Source: Polytrichum commune
Taxonomy: Eukaryota; Streptophyta; Polytrichopsida; Polytrichales; Polytrichaceae
Assembly: GCA_950295325.1 (NCBI GenBank)
Contig: OX485809.1
Coordinates: forward strand, 38,907,081 to 38,971,080
Length of the DNA: 64,000 bases
Direction: 5' to 3'
Position 1 is the first letter of the stretch. Each line of letters begins with the position of its first letter. Positions 23,549-36,338 of this stretch are shown piece by piece. Below the pieces are notes generated by a model. The model saw nothing but the letters and a program-made list of their open reading frames with translations. It was not told the DNA's origin and made no database searches. Position numbers and translations under genes: made by a program.

Positions 23549-23975
23549 AAGGTAGGAAAACGGGAAACGGTGAAACGGTGAAACGGTGAAAGTAAGTTGA
23601 TTTGGTCATAAACAGTGGCTTGAAACTTGTGCAATATGTTTCAAAGATGGAGTAGAGGAAATGATGAGGAATGCAAGTTGTTATGTAATTTTTATTCCTT
23701 TTAAATAATTAATAAGTCAAACCTCCTACTTGTATAATAGAGTCTCCCTAATTTGAGCATCAAAATGTCCCTACTTTGCATACGAATGCACACAAATTGG
23801 TCAGCTTAATTGCACCCAAAAGTGATCCCAAATGATGTGAAACATGCCCTGTGCGCCCAATCACTACATATGGTCTATCATTGCATCCTTTTCAAACCAT
23901 CATTCTTACAATATACCATTTTGGGTCCACACAAGAGTCACTCTAGTCCTAGTCTAGTGCACCAGTAGTAGGTTG
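23549..23975 (+). repeat. Dispersed repeat, copy 2
   Basis: Direct match of 17,097-17,510. This copy has an internal expansion of GGTGAAAC near its start. Confidence 0.8.
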
Positions 23976-24902
23976 TCATCTATCTTATGATAAGGTAAGT
24001 GGGTGTTATTCGGTTTGTTTTCATGTTCTCCAACTTATGCCAATGAAATTTACACAATGAAACTTGTGTTGCATTGGACAATGTACGATTCAAAAACATG
24101 AACACCATATGAAACTTGAACCTTCCCTTATTTGGTTATGGTTGTTGGAAATGTGCCATGTTTGTTGATTTCCTCAATGAAATTTATAGGTCCTCTCAAT
24201 TGTGTGTCACTATTGAGTGTGGAGTAGTTAATATAATATGAAGACGTAGTCCAATCTTATTTAAACATGTGTGTTTATGATGTTTGTTCTTCTATCCTCA
24301 CCAAATTACACACCAATCAAATATATATGTTTGACCAAAAAAATTTTTGAATAAAACATGCATAACTTGTTTGTCATGTTTGTGTTTAATGAAGACACAA
24401 CACATCAACGAGATGCATGTGAGATGATGAGTGTTCTCAACAAGGTGATCTATGAGGGTCGGGAGACTAGAGTAAAGTATAAGGCGGGTTTACATTCAAA
24501 TGCACATCCAAGAAACTTGGCCCAGTTCCAAATTATACTCCTTAAACCTTGAAGGACATCAAGTGTGTTTAAATGGGACATGTAACGATTTAAACGAACT
24601 CCCAACAAGCATTGAAATAATACTTTATTTGATATATAGTATTGAATCCATATTTAGCATAACCTATTCAAGATTAAGTGAAAGCAAATTCATATGTGTC
24701 AATGGTCATTGGATTGACACGATATGCATTTGAGTCAATGTCATTCAATACAAACTATAAATATTCTATAAATCATTCTACATATATTTATGTTTCGATT
24801 GGAATAATGTGCATGGTAAATGGGTTGATTCCATATAGGGTCACTTTCAAAAATAAGATATATTAACCCTTAAATGTGAGAGAGGGAATTCTAACTACTA
24901 GG

Positions 24903-25300
24903 ACACTATATATTGTATTTAGTGTCACCAATTCTATTTATCTTGCTCAACGTTGATTGTTAACCATCCATGTAGTGTCACCAACACTAAATGTAAACCC
25001 ACCATTATTTGTCATTCCTTGTAATACATTTTAGCATTATAGATTACAATGTTGCAATTATTGTCACTTACTAAGTATTTTTTCATCCAATTTTCAATCA
25101 TTTATGACAACCTTCAATCACATTAATGCTAGGATGTTGAATATACCAAAATTTGTTTCAATATTTGACATGGATTTCATCCAAATTTCAATTATCCATG
25201 ATATTACTTGTGAACTCGTTCATAAGAAGTTTCATCACACAAGTTACCACAACTTGACATAAAATACCTCATGGCACTAAACACAATATTTAGTGTAGTG
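24903..25300. mobile_element. MITE-like element, TTTAGTGTCA family
   Basis: Inverted ends: ACACTATATATTGTATTTAG.. on the left and the complement of CACTACACTAAATATTGTGT on the right. About 400 bp, AT-rich, no ORF. Related ends occur at 35,636, 41,265 and 42,495. Confidence 0.6.
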
Positions 25301-25307
25301 ACATATG

Positions 25308-25490
25308 AGCTGGTTGAGTTTGAAAAATAACCAGTTGAAGCTCACAATTTATAGGCAAATTGTATATTATATAAGAAGAATCTATAATTATACACCTTAA
25401 TTAATAAATGAAGTCGAAAGATATCCATATGTAGCTGGTTGGACTTGGAAACAACCAGACCTCAAGTCTTGACCACAAGTTGTCCAAAAC
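25308..25490 (-). mobile_element. Solo copy of the CCGGTT-rich long TIR
   Basis: Reads as the right TIR of the 42,741-43,820 element: GGTTGAGTTTGAAAAATAAC near the start, then GGTTGGACTTGG and GTCTTGACCA near the end. Diverged and without a partner, next to a MITE. Confidence 0.5.
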
Positions 25491-25500
25491 CTAAAATTTC

Positions 25501-25913
25501 TGGAACCTAAAATTATAGCCATTGAGAAAAAAGGGAGGATAAACAACTCCTTCCTCAGTATCTACGTGGCAGACACCGTGGACAAGAAATGGGAGGACGT
25601 GGCTGCCACGCAGGTTCTGAGGAAGGAGCGCACCAGTATAAAGCTCACAATGGCCACCCGGAAGGCGAAGAGCAGTCTTCCCCTGTTATACGCAGCAGGG
25701 TCGAGCGTGTTTGCCAAGCTGAGCAGTTCATATCCATGTCAGAGAAGTGGACTCATCAATTTGCAACATAAGTATCAGCTTCTGTTGCTAAATTGGGTTT
25801 CAGAAGTCGCACATACCGCGAACCCTAAATCCTTAGAGAAGTACTCACACACATGTGACTGCCAGACTCCGGCTTCATTGGAATAGAGGGGTTTAAGGTC
25901 AGGATCAAGCAGG
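25501..25913 (+). promoter_or_regulatory. Probable XPB 5' UTR and promoter region
   Basis: This lies directly before the XPB start. It is GC-richer than the upstream DNA and has an AACCCTAAA motif at 25,821-25,829. A 106-codon ORF (25,566-25,886) starting MADTVDKKWEDVAATQVLRK looks partly protein-like but ends just before the XPB ATG and matches nothing I recognise. It could be an upstream ORF, a gene fragment or chance. Confidence 0.35.
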
Positions 25914-28900
25914 ATGCCGCCGAAGAAAAAGAATGTAGAGGAGGAGGTGGAATATTATGAAGATGAAGATACTTATATGGAAGAAGGTCTGTCTCTTCCT
26001 TTCAAACTTTGTGCTTCTGACAGCTTTTCCTGCTCCTGCCCTTCTCTCAAATATCATTATGACACGCTTCCAGTTATTCTGAGGTCCCCATGCTTTCAGG
26101 TTTGATATATAACCTCAAAGGATTTGGAACCGTGTTCAGACATATAAGGAAGAATGTTGAATATGCGGAATCTGAGGTTTATCGCCTACTTGTTGTTGAC
26201 TACCCAAGAGCATGGATAAATCGTGTTCGCATCAGGTTTTTGTCCATGTGAATTGGACCATCGAGAAATATCAAAGATATTGAGCATTACTTTCTGTTTA
26301 AGGAGGCGTAGCAGACAAGAAGTTGAGAGTGGACCATAGAACGTGTTTCTCCAAGTCAATATCCTCGATCTGATTGTTCATTCAGAAGATCGATAAGCCG
26401 AAGCTAGAAGGGTCCATACTATTAAGACTGCCATATAATTAGGAATTGCAAGTAATTTGGAAGAGCAAGTGTGATCGAAATGATATTGAGTTGATTGTAT
26501 GCTTTTGTATACCACAGAGGTGGAGGAAATCCAGCAGAAGCGAGATTTTACTAAATTGGAGTTGAAGGCAGACCATTTAAACCGCCCATTGTGGGTGTGT
26601 GCTGATGGCCGCATCTTTCTCGAAACTTTCTCAAACCTATACAAACAAGCTTACGACTTTCTCATTGCGATTGCAGAACCTGTTTGCAGGTACAACTCAG
26701 AATCGCTGTTCTTTCGTCATAGGACTGTCATGCGTAGCCAATCCCTGACACTTTGTGACTTTATGTATATATGTGTGTTCTTGTACACTGACATTATTCA
26801 CTCACAAGACAAGACGATGTTTGCTTTGCTACCGGTGCTATTTTCTTTCTGTGTGGCTAGACAGCATATTTTTCAACTATTATTACCAACCTGCAAGGCT
26901 GTGAATGGACCAAGTTTGATACAAGATTCTTGGATTGGATGCAGGCCGGAGTCGATGCATGAATATAACTTAACTCCTCATTCTCTCTATGCAGCAGTTT
27001 CAGTAGGGTTAGAAACAGAAACAATCATTACAGTCTTGGATAGGTTATCAAAGACAAAACTTCCTAGGGAAATTGTTGATTTCATACGGGATTCGACCCT
27101 CAATTATGGCAAGGTTAAGCTTGTGCTTCAGAAGAATCGGTACTTCGTGGAGTCACCATTCCCGGAGGTTAGACTGCTTAACATGATCTTCTGTTACAAT
27201 GTACTGGAGAAGTGTAGGCTGCAGTGAGTGAAACATGCAGTAATTCATGAATTATGGTAAAACCAATCATAAAAGTTTACTGCCAGTGGATAGGTAGATC
27301 TATGGAAGGATGGTTTTTCTGAATGGAGCACAAAGACCTCTCAGGGAAATTAGAGCTCCCTTTTGTATGTCCACTTGGACTTTTGGAAGATTTGGTGACC
27401 CTGTCTTTGGATTTTATGCTGGTCTTTGTGAGTGTGTGTTTTCAAGACATGGCTCTCTTTTCATACTTTGGAACAAGAGGTTGAGATGAAGTATTGGTAT
27501 TGGAATGGATATTTGTTGCAGGTTCTGCAGATTTTGCTACGGGATGATGTGGTTGCACGAGCACGAATTACTGCCAGTGAGGTCTGTTCAGTTCTTTTTG
27601 CCATGTTTAGAGACCGTCTTGTATCATCTCCTTATTGTAAGTTAAGTTGTTCATATCTTTCTTCATTACTCTTGCATTTTCAACAGAAGCGGGTTGTGAT
27701 TTCGTTTACTCACCAATTCTTTCATATCATCTTGTAGAAAGTGTAGAGGTAAGCTTACTCTGTACCTCACATCACTATAAGAATCATGTGTAACTTCTTA
27801 TTAATGGTTTCTGCAGGTGACAGATGCTGCGGGATCTTCATCATTTACAGTAAGTAGAGCACCACATGAAGAAGGCGGAGCTGATCCAGAGCTACTTGGT
27901 GGTGATGATCCAGCGGCTGCTTCTGAAGAAAAAGATCTGCATTCCTTTGAAATCGATCCAGCCCAGGTGTCAAGCTTAACATCAATACTTCATGATCTTC
28001 TAATGAATAGAAGTTCTTTCTCAATAGTTATGGGAATGGAGTCATGCATAGCTCAATAAGAGGGGGGGGGGGGGGGGGGGACATTTATAACATGCCAGTA
28101 GTAATACCTAGTGTAAATGTAGTCTGTAGCAAAGCCTGATGTGAAGTGAGTTGTGTGATACTTTTAACAACTTAGTCTGGAATCTAGAGCTCAATAAGTT
28201 GAGACTGGTTTTAAGTTTACTTCATGCACTTTTTCTGTCTTCTGACTTCAGTTTTTGGAGTTTAGGTGGAGCATGTGAAACAGCGCTGCTTGCCAAATGC
28301 CTTGAACTATCCAATGCTTGAGGAATATGACTTCCGTAATGATACTGTAAGTTTCAAGAATCTTGAATTATGCAAATATGTGACTTGAGTTTTAATTTAG
28401 CGAGCCAGGACAATGACAAGAGGTGCCATGATTATTGGGTTGCCAGGTCAATCCAGATTTGAACATTGAGTTGAAGCCCCAGGCTCAACCACGACCTTAC
28501 CAAGAAAAAAGTCTGAGCAAAATGTTTGGGAATGGTATGCTGAAGAACATACTCTTTATATTTCTAGAATTGGTTCTTGTGTTGCTAGTACTCCAGCAGT
28601 AATGCTCAGCTGCTTCTCTTATGAGTCTGAAGGTTGTCAGCAAGGGTCTTTGTATTCAAGTTAACGGAAAGCGTTCCCAAGATTCTTGCTCTAGAATCTA
28701 TTTTGTGAAAGGAAGGGCGTTACTTACTTGAAAAAAATATTGTTATTGCTGCTGTGTTTGATATTTTGGAGCTTTTAACCTGGCAGGACGTGCAAGGTCA
28801 GGCATCATTGTGCTGCCATGTGGTGCTGGAAAGTCACTTGTTGGAGTATCGGCAGCCTGTCGCATCCGCAAGAGTGTGCTGTGTCTTGCAACAAATGCAG

Positions 28901-31900
28901 TGTCAGTTGATCAATGGGCTTTCCAGTTCAAATTATGGTCAACGGTTGGGGATCACCAGATATCACGTTTCACCTCTGACAGTAAAGAGAGATTTCGGGG
29001 CAGTGTTGGAGTTGTGGTCACTACCTACAACATGGTTGCTTTTGGAGGCAAGAGGTCAGAAGAGTCTCAAAAAATCATTGAAGAGATTCAGAATCGAGAG
29101 TGGGGTTTGCTTCTCATGGATGAGGTACTTGAGCTGTTCAAATGTGCCAATTGAAATACCTGAGGACAGTCTATCATGGTTCACATTAAAACACTTTGAA
29201 ATCCATGTAGATTTACTGCATCTTTAACCCTTCAATTCCTATGCGTATTTATGTTGGATAGTCCCGTTCACTCCTATTAGCATACTTACCACTGATGTCC
29301 AATTTTATAAAAATCATGGTACCTGAACCGAGTTCTGAGTGCTTTTGTTTTTGCTGCTCTTCATTCAGTGATACAATGCTCCTTTGCTGTATCACTCTTC
29401 CAGCTGTCTTGATCCATCTTGTTCAGTACCAATCAATCCTGTCATTTGTGAGCAGGTGCATGTTGTACCTGCTCATATGTTTCGAAAAGTGATCAGCATC
29501 ACAAAATCTCACTGCAAACTTGGGCTTACAGGTGTGCCCTCCTATTTGGCCAAATGCTCTGCATATTGCTGAAGTACTTACAATTTTCTATATCAATAGG
29601 AATGCTAGATTGTAGAAATGTGTTTATTCTTTGGTCATGATTGATGTACACGGCATTGTACTTGAAAATGATGAAGGTGATGTATGATCATTGTCCATCA
29701 AGAGGAGAAGGGATCATTTTGCATAAATTTTGGAAGTGTATTGCAAAATTTGTGCTAGTCTGAAGATAGCAGTGATAAATTGTGGCCTTATCAAATTCCT
29801 CAATCATGTCTGCAGCAACGCTTGTCCGTGAAGATGAGCGAATTAGTGATCTCAATTTTCTGATTGGACCAAAGTTGTATGAGGCAAATTGGCTGGATCT
29901 GGTGAAAGGTGGCTTCATTGCAAACGTGCAGTGTGCAGAGGTTTGGTGTCCCATGACCAAAGAGTTCTATGCAGAGTACCTGAAGAAGGAAAATTCAAGA
30001 AAGAAACAGGTCAGGCATCTGTTCTACTTGATTATTAGTTGCGCGGGCTATTTGCCAATGATTTGGACTGATGTTTTCCTGGGTTATCTATTAATCTGAT
30101 GGTTCCAAACTGGTGTAGGCATTGTATGTGATGAATCCCAACAAGTTTCGTGCCTGTGAGTTCTTGATACGCTTCCACGAGCAACAGCGTGGTGATAAGA
30201 TCATTGTCTTTGCTGATAACCTCTTTGCTCTTCGCGAGTACGCCACCAGGCTTCGCAAGCCTTTTATCTATGGACCAACCAGGTATATCTCTGGCAATCC
30301 TTAGGCTCAGGAGTAAGCTACATGTCATCACATTGATGTGATCAAAGTTTTTTATTTGATGGGTCCAGTTTTTTGTAGCTTTGAAATCTTTGGTCACAAT
30401 TGTTCCTTTGTGAACTCAGAATCTCAGACAGCAGGTCCTGCAAACATTAGGATTGGTGACTAGATTTTTACTTCAGCTTTACAATTTCGTGCTGGTTACA
30501 CCTGATTTAATTGTTGAAAGACTTGTTTGCTGTCATGCAAAAATTCTCAAAGCCATCATGAGCGGACACGAATTTTGTACGCCTTCAAGCACAGCCCAAC
30601 AGTCAATACTGTATTTCTGTCAAAGGTACCTCCATCTCACCACTTGGCTTAGGTGTATGTGGGCACACATCTGAAATTACTAGTTTTGGAGCTGAAAATG
30701 AACACACACACTGTTGTGTTCTTGCACAGGTTGGAGATAATTCTATAGATATTCCAGAAGCCAATGTTATCATACAGATCTCATCACATGCTGGTTCACG
30801 TCGGCAAGAAGCACAACGGCTGGGTCGTATTCTACGTGCAAAGGCAAGACACATAACTTGTCTTCTTCAAATGTGGTAGCATTGATCTTCTATGCAACCA
30901 TATGCCATTTGAGATGTTGTTCCTGCCAAGTTGAACACTGTGGATGATAATTATCAAGTTTTAACAGGTTGCAAAGCTTTGAAGCTATCATTTCTTTTAT
31001 ACTAGTGGCTGGTTCTATACCAGGTTTGAAAGTGGCATGTCACGTTACTGTTCAGGTCCAGCCTTATTGTTGGATACTTAATTATGGCATGCACATTGTG
31101 CAGGGAAAGCCACAAGATCGTGTGGCTGGAGGTGCTGAAGAATTCAATGCTTTTTTCTACTCATTGGTATCCACAGACACACAAGTAAGACAACAACACT
31201 TGTATAGCGGATTATTGTTCTGTTGTAACAGTTTGAGAATCTGTGATCATAAATGAGTATTCAACAAGGTGAAATCATGGGAGAAGAATTTGACATGTTT
31301 TTTTTTCTTATTTTATTATTCACCAGGAAATGTATTATTCAACAAAGCGACAACAATTTTTGATCGATCAAGGTTATAGTTTTAAGGTACTTTTTGTCAC
31401 ATGTATGGTTCCAGCTGTGTGAGACTTCCTAGTTTATAAGTGCTGGTAAATTGGGTTTTTGCTTCCACCTATGTATACCTTGATATAAATGGTTCTCATT
31501 GCATTTATAACAAGATAAATTGTGACACAGATATCTCTAGTCATGAAGTGATCTTGTGCCACCTACAGTTTCTGGCACTGAGTTGCAGGAATAAGGTTTC
31601 ATTATGAATTTTGTTATCAGTGGCTTTACAAAAAAATAAAAATCGTTCAAGGAGGCTTTTGCTGGTGAATTCTGATTTATGCAGGTCATCACAAGTCTAC
31701 CACCAGCTGACGCAGGGGCAGAGCTGAACTACCACAAACTTGATGATCAAATGGACCTTCTTACCAAGGTGAAAGCTATTTGTACTATCCTGTATGTAGT
31801 TTGATATATGGAGCAACATGGTATTTTAATGCGTGGTAGGCAATCAGTTTCTAAACTCAATAGCTTTCCACGTTTGTGTTTGACAGTGGGTTTCTGTTGT

Positions 31901-32423
31901 TCTCTTCCAACAAGCTGTCATTCTCTTGTGACAAACCAAAATTGAGCATCTGGTCATGCCACTTATTCTGTATATTCCTTTCAGGTTCTACATGCTGGGG
32001 AGGAAGCAATTGGAGTAGAGCAGCTTGATGAGGATATGGATGATATTACCCGTAACAGGTTCACTCGAAGAAATGCAAATATGAGTAGTATGTCGGGTGC
32101 TGATGGCCGACTTTACATGGAATACAGGTCTGTGATCAATTTGCCACTCGTTTTCATGTGAATCCTATCCCTAGCTTTCAGTAATATGTGATACATATGC
32201 TTTTGTTATGAAAACATTTATCTTGTGCTGATCTCTACAGTATACTTTTTTTTAATTCATGGAACTATCAACTTTTGGTATCCAAGGGTGAAAGGAATGC
32301 TGATGATGTGACGTATTCATGTGCAGTACGGGCCGTGGAAGAGGAATGGGAAGGGGTGGTAAACCCAAACAGCGCGACCCCAACAAACCTCGAAACCAAC
32401 TTTTCAAGAAGCGTTTTACCTAG
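25914..32423 (+). CDS. XPB: TFIIH DNA helicase/translocase XPB (ERCC3/RAD25)
   Basis: Superfamily 2 ATPase of TFIIH that opens promoter DNA and acts in nucleotide excision repair. Eighteen exons: 25914-25986, 26518-26689, 26945-27167, 27522-27581, 27817-27966, 28266-28346, 28447-28534, 28787-29124, 29456-29531, 29816-30009, 30119-30282, 30553-30625, 30730-30843, 31104-31184, 31327-31386, 31685-31768, 31985-32127, 32327-32423. They total 2,271 nt, 756 residues plus stop; human is 782 and Arabidopsis 767. Seen: Walker A GAGKS (295-299), DEVH box (394-397, split by an intron), LTAT, the VRED (RED) motif, and QRLGRILRA (motif VI). The N-terminal [16 protein letters not shown] region is also family-typical. 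The C terminus ends in a Gly/Arg/Lys-rich tail ([14 protein letters not shown]). One intron, 30,844-31,103, seems to use a GC donor. No damage is seen, so it is probably functional. Confidence 0.96.
28062..28080 (+). repeat. Homopolymer of 19 G in an XPB intron
   Basis: Nineteen consecutive G in the intron between exons 5 and 6 of XPB. The length is likely to be unreliable in any assembly. Confidence 0.9.
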
Positions 32424-33215
32424 AGATACATCAAGTAGCTCAATGTACTATATTTTTAGGCAAGAATTTTTTCAACATTTAGAGTTTAATAAAAATTTGA
32501 TGAAGGTTGAATCAAACTTTCAACCTTAAGAGTTGCAAATCTGGGTTTTATGATGATTGGACTGCAGTAACTAATCTGTTGCTGAGTTGTTTTTGGAAGT
32601 CATTTAGGATGTCTGTCACCTGTTCAGGTCCCGCTTATGTTCATATTCTGCTCTTAATTCATTGATTTGAGGTGTAATTATAGGTTTATTACGTAGGAGT
32701 ACCATGGTTTGTAGGTACAGATTTTATGTAAGAAACTCACACTGGATCTTTTGGCATTGTACTATGGATATACCAAAGTTGGTTCTTTGAACTGGCACAC
32801 TCGTTGACTTGTTTCCACATCATGTATTCATGTTACGATTTTGTCCATGTTTGTGTCCCATAGATTATGTTGGCTGGATAGGATGATGAGTTGCACTCTG
32901 GAATAGTAATTATGTGTGTTTCGCATTTTCTCAAATATTTAGAACTTTCATTATCAAAAGATGTGAAGAGGTTACACCGGCTCCATCATACTGCAATGAA
33001 TGTGCAGAAATCTAAGATAAAAATTGGTGCATAAATAATTGTTGAACATTGCTACACCAAAATGATTGACCTAGGCAAATATCGAATGACCTAGCACCCA
33101 TGTCAATTTCCAAAAACTTCCAACTTGGTGGGGTTACTCAAAGAATGCACATTGTCCTGACAATTACTTTGAAGATGATAAAATTGAAGGCCACTCTATT
33201 ATTATAGCACACTAT
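32424..33215. repeat. XPB 3' UTR and spacer, duplicated unit (block A start)
   Basis: The DNA after the XPB stop, from about 32,430, recurs at 55,215-55,412 (shared CAAGTAGCT.AATGTA and AGTTACTGCAG-like parts), and 32,640-33,215 recurs at about 61,868-63,398. This marks the left end of the segmental duplication. No ORF beyond the XPB stop is supported. Confidence 0.7.
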
Positions 33216-35635
33216 TTACTCCTTGAACAGGGATGTAAAGGATGTAGAGGATGTAGACATTTCTTGAACTAAATGAAAATCGCCAAGGGCTAACATGAAG
33301 ACTGTGGGAGTAGAATCTAATGGGAGCCCCCAGTTCCTAGTATGGGGGTTAGTACTCCACTGTGGGACAATGTCTGGCAACAAGGCCTTGGCAATGTTTT
33401 TCATAATAATGCCTGACATACAATGTGATACTAATCCCACGACATCCAGGCCTGTGATCGTGAAGTCCTTGTGTGGAATTGTAGAGCTTACAAAATTCAT
33501 GCTGACATTATTAAATTCTATACTCTGTAACATACTGCCTTGAGAGCCAGCTAAGAAGATGCCATTCTTTGTGGTGATGGAGATGTTAACAAAGTGCACT
33601 CCACTCACAGACCCCACCTGTTCCATTATTAAAGGTCATGAAAAACTCCATGCCTTATGCATTGCAGTCTCAAATGGATTCACTTACCTATGTCTGAATT
33701 GTTTTGGTTGTCTAAGGTTCAGGGTTTGGGGTTTGGGGTTTAGTGTTTATGCTACTTTAATTTGTATTTTTTCATGTGTGCTCATGGAATATCAGAAGAC
33801 AAACACTCATTCTTGCCATAGGCAAAAAGAGTAATAGTTACAGGTTGCATTATTCCCTTGAGATTGTGTACTTCGAGAGTCTCTTCAATGTGTAAATTGA
33901 AAGCGGGCAGAATGTAGAACTTAATTAAGGCTCAACTATTTGATGCCCTTGTTATTATCACGACATGAGCTTTGATACTCAGATTGGTAACTCATTCAAG
34001 TCTTTAAACTGTTTCGCTTGTTCAAAGTCATTCTATATTAGCTCATGGAATATCACGACTCAAAAACTCACTCTTGCCAGAGGCCAAAACTTCTGTGAGC
34101 TACTTGTCACGTGGATTAGGTGGATGGTTCCCTTCAGATGATTTACTTTGAGACGAAAATCTCTTCAGCATGTGGAATTTGATGCTGGACAGCATTTGAT
34201 AAACTTTCATGTGTGGCTCAATTATTTGATAGTCTTGTCATTAGGTATCATGCATGAGCTTGATACTCAGATTGGTAACTCATTGGGTCCTTAGCAATTT
34301 CGGTTGTTCAAGTCTCGAGTGTAATTTCATATGGGCTGATGGAATATCACAACACAGAAAAAATAAAAATTTATGTGTGATTCAACTATTTGATGGCCTT
34401 GTTGTCATTTGGTCTTACACATAAGCCTGACGCTCAGAACGGAAACTCATTGCATTTCAACCTGAAATGAGAAAATGTTTGATTAGAATGGGCGGAACAA
34501 TTTACCTCTGTGAGCGGATCTTGCGGACAAGCTGTAACATATATTAGCTGTGAGTTACCCCACCACGAAAGGTCGTAGTAGTTGAACGCGATATTGGAAA
34601 ACATGATGTTGCGGATGCTCCCTGTTACCACAACAACTCAAAAGTGCGAGTATGTTGTTGAAGAATTGAAGATGAGTAGGTAGGTAACTGCAGTGTGCAA
34701 CGTTTGATATATGTACATCTAAGCCAAAATTTCAATGTTAGTGTAACCATCAACAAGTTGACAACGACACCACTTCCTTGTAATGCCAACATCATAATCA
34801 TCAGGGAACACAAGTAAGAAAGTCATCTGCTTTAGGGGGAGCGCCACTGAAGAATTACCTCGGTGTCTCAATTAAATTCCAAGCCCTCTGTGTAACTTAG
34901 AAGAGGTAAGATTGTCAAATTAGAAAATTAAAAAAATCGAAGCAACTCTCAGTAGCCAGCTTCACTGCACACGAGTCTAACCTGATCCAGCGTTTGTGGA
35001 CTTTCGAGATTGAAGAGGGACCCTGCAGTTGTTTTGGGAACGATGCCATCATTTGCAGTATCAATGTGGCAGCTCAGCAAAAGCATATAAATTGAGGAAT
35101 TGATGTTATACTGTCATTGCTCAGGGAGATGATATACTCACCAAATATCAGCACATTGTGGACCTCCACAATGCTGGACATGTTTATTATGAAGCTGCTG
35201 CAAGAGTGTATTCATAAGTCATACCAGAATCTATCACACAATTAGTTGATGCAATGTTTCTGCAGAGCCTAACACGTTGAAACTCCAATGTCTTCCAGAA
35301 TTTACCAAGTGTCCAGGATCTTAACCTGATGTTCTGCACATGAAGTGGACCAGATTAACATGCGAGGTTTGGGAGTCGGATTAACCTATTTCTTCATGAA
35401 AATGTTTCTCAGCTTTCGACAGAATTAGTTGATGCAATGGTTCTCTAGAGCAAATTAACAAGTCAGCGCTTCAATTTCTTCCACAACTAAAGTATCAAAG
35501 CTCTTACCCTCATGTTCCACAGGTGAAGTGGAGCAGATTAGCATGCGAGGTTGGGGAGTCCAATTATCCTATTCCAAGCGCTTGAGTTATACACAAAACC
35601 AAAGAATCAATAGGCCATTCTTTTACCGTTTGCAT

Positions 35636-36338
35636 CACTACATCGTTTATGGTATTTAGTGTCATGTACACTATTTGCAAAGGACCTAACTAGATGCTTG
35701 GGTCTCAAAGTGTCACAACTACTAATTGCCAATATGACTTCATTCATCAACATAAGTAACTTCTTTTAAGTGAAAAAATAGATGCATTATGACATTTAGA
35801 GTAGCACATTAAACACCATATTCGAAATTTTGGGAAAATTCCATGATTTTGAGAAAATACAGTTTAGGTTGAGTCGACCTACTGGGTACATTTTAGGTCG
35901 ACTCCACCTAAACTGTCATCAAATTGGGAGACTGGAAATCTCCCAAAATTTCGAATATGGTGTTAATTAGCATACTTTAGATGATAGTCTTGCGTTTTTG
36001 TATGCAAGAGGTAGAAATTTTTGAACATACTAATAGCAAGTGTCACGTGTTTATATTTTAGTATGCAAGAGGAAGATATTCTTGAGCATACTAATGGCAA
36101 GTGTCATTTGTGTACACTTCAGTCAACTTTGTAGATCATTGTATAATATAGGCATGCACCTCATAACACTATTGAACATACTCATACCAACATATTAGCA
36201 TGCACACTTCCATGCCAAGTGTCATGATGTGACACTTATGGTGAGGTTGTTAATCCTTAGTGTAAGCTAGCATACACCTCAAAATAGGGTTAATGACACT
36301 ATTACACATGTGACACTAAATACCATCAATGGTGTGCT
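35636..36338. mobile_element. MITE-like element, TTTAGTGTCA family, with nested hairpin
   Basis: The left end CACTACATCGTTTATGGTAT, running into TTAGTGTCA, is repeated inverted at the right end (TGACACTAAATACCATCAAT). Inside are a nested 151-bp hairpin element (35,813-35,963) and two tandem copies of a ~62-bp stretch with GTATGCAAGAGG near 36,000-36,120. No ORF. It sits in the intron of the GH28 relic. Confidence 0.65.
35813..35963. mobile_element. 151-bp Tourist-like hairpin MITE, flanked by TAA
   Basis: Perfect 23-bp arms (ACACCATATTCGAAATTTTG and its complement at the right end) plus a second inner pair with TTTAGG..GTCGACCT. TAA lies directly outside both ends, the 3-bp duplication expected of PIF/Harbinger-type elements. 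TTAA is also possible. It is inserted in the larger MITE, so it is the younger insertion. Confidence 0.75.

Larger units (their letters stand above)
22828..25500. other. Intergenic between divergent genes
   Basis: Both neighbours point away from it, so it holds two promoters. 22,830-23,170 is GC-richer and probably the leader and promoter of the minus-strand membrane-protein gene. After it come a repeat (23,549-23,975), four GGTGAAAC units at 23,565-23,592, a MITE-like element (24,903-25,300) and a solo TIR (25,308-25,490). The short ORFs are not supported. Confidence 0.45.

Noticed and set aside
26499-27227. 242-codon plus-strand ORF read as one exon
   Set aside because: It reads through an intron of XPB (26,690-26,944); the two real exons inside it are part of the spliced gene.
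30035-30397. 120-codon minus-strand ORF within XPB
   Set aside because: Shadow of XPB exon 11 and its introns.
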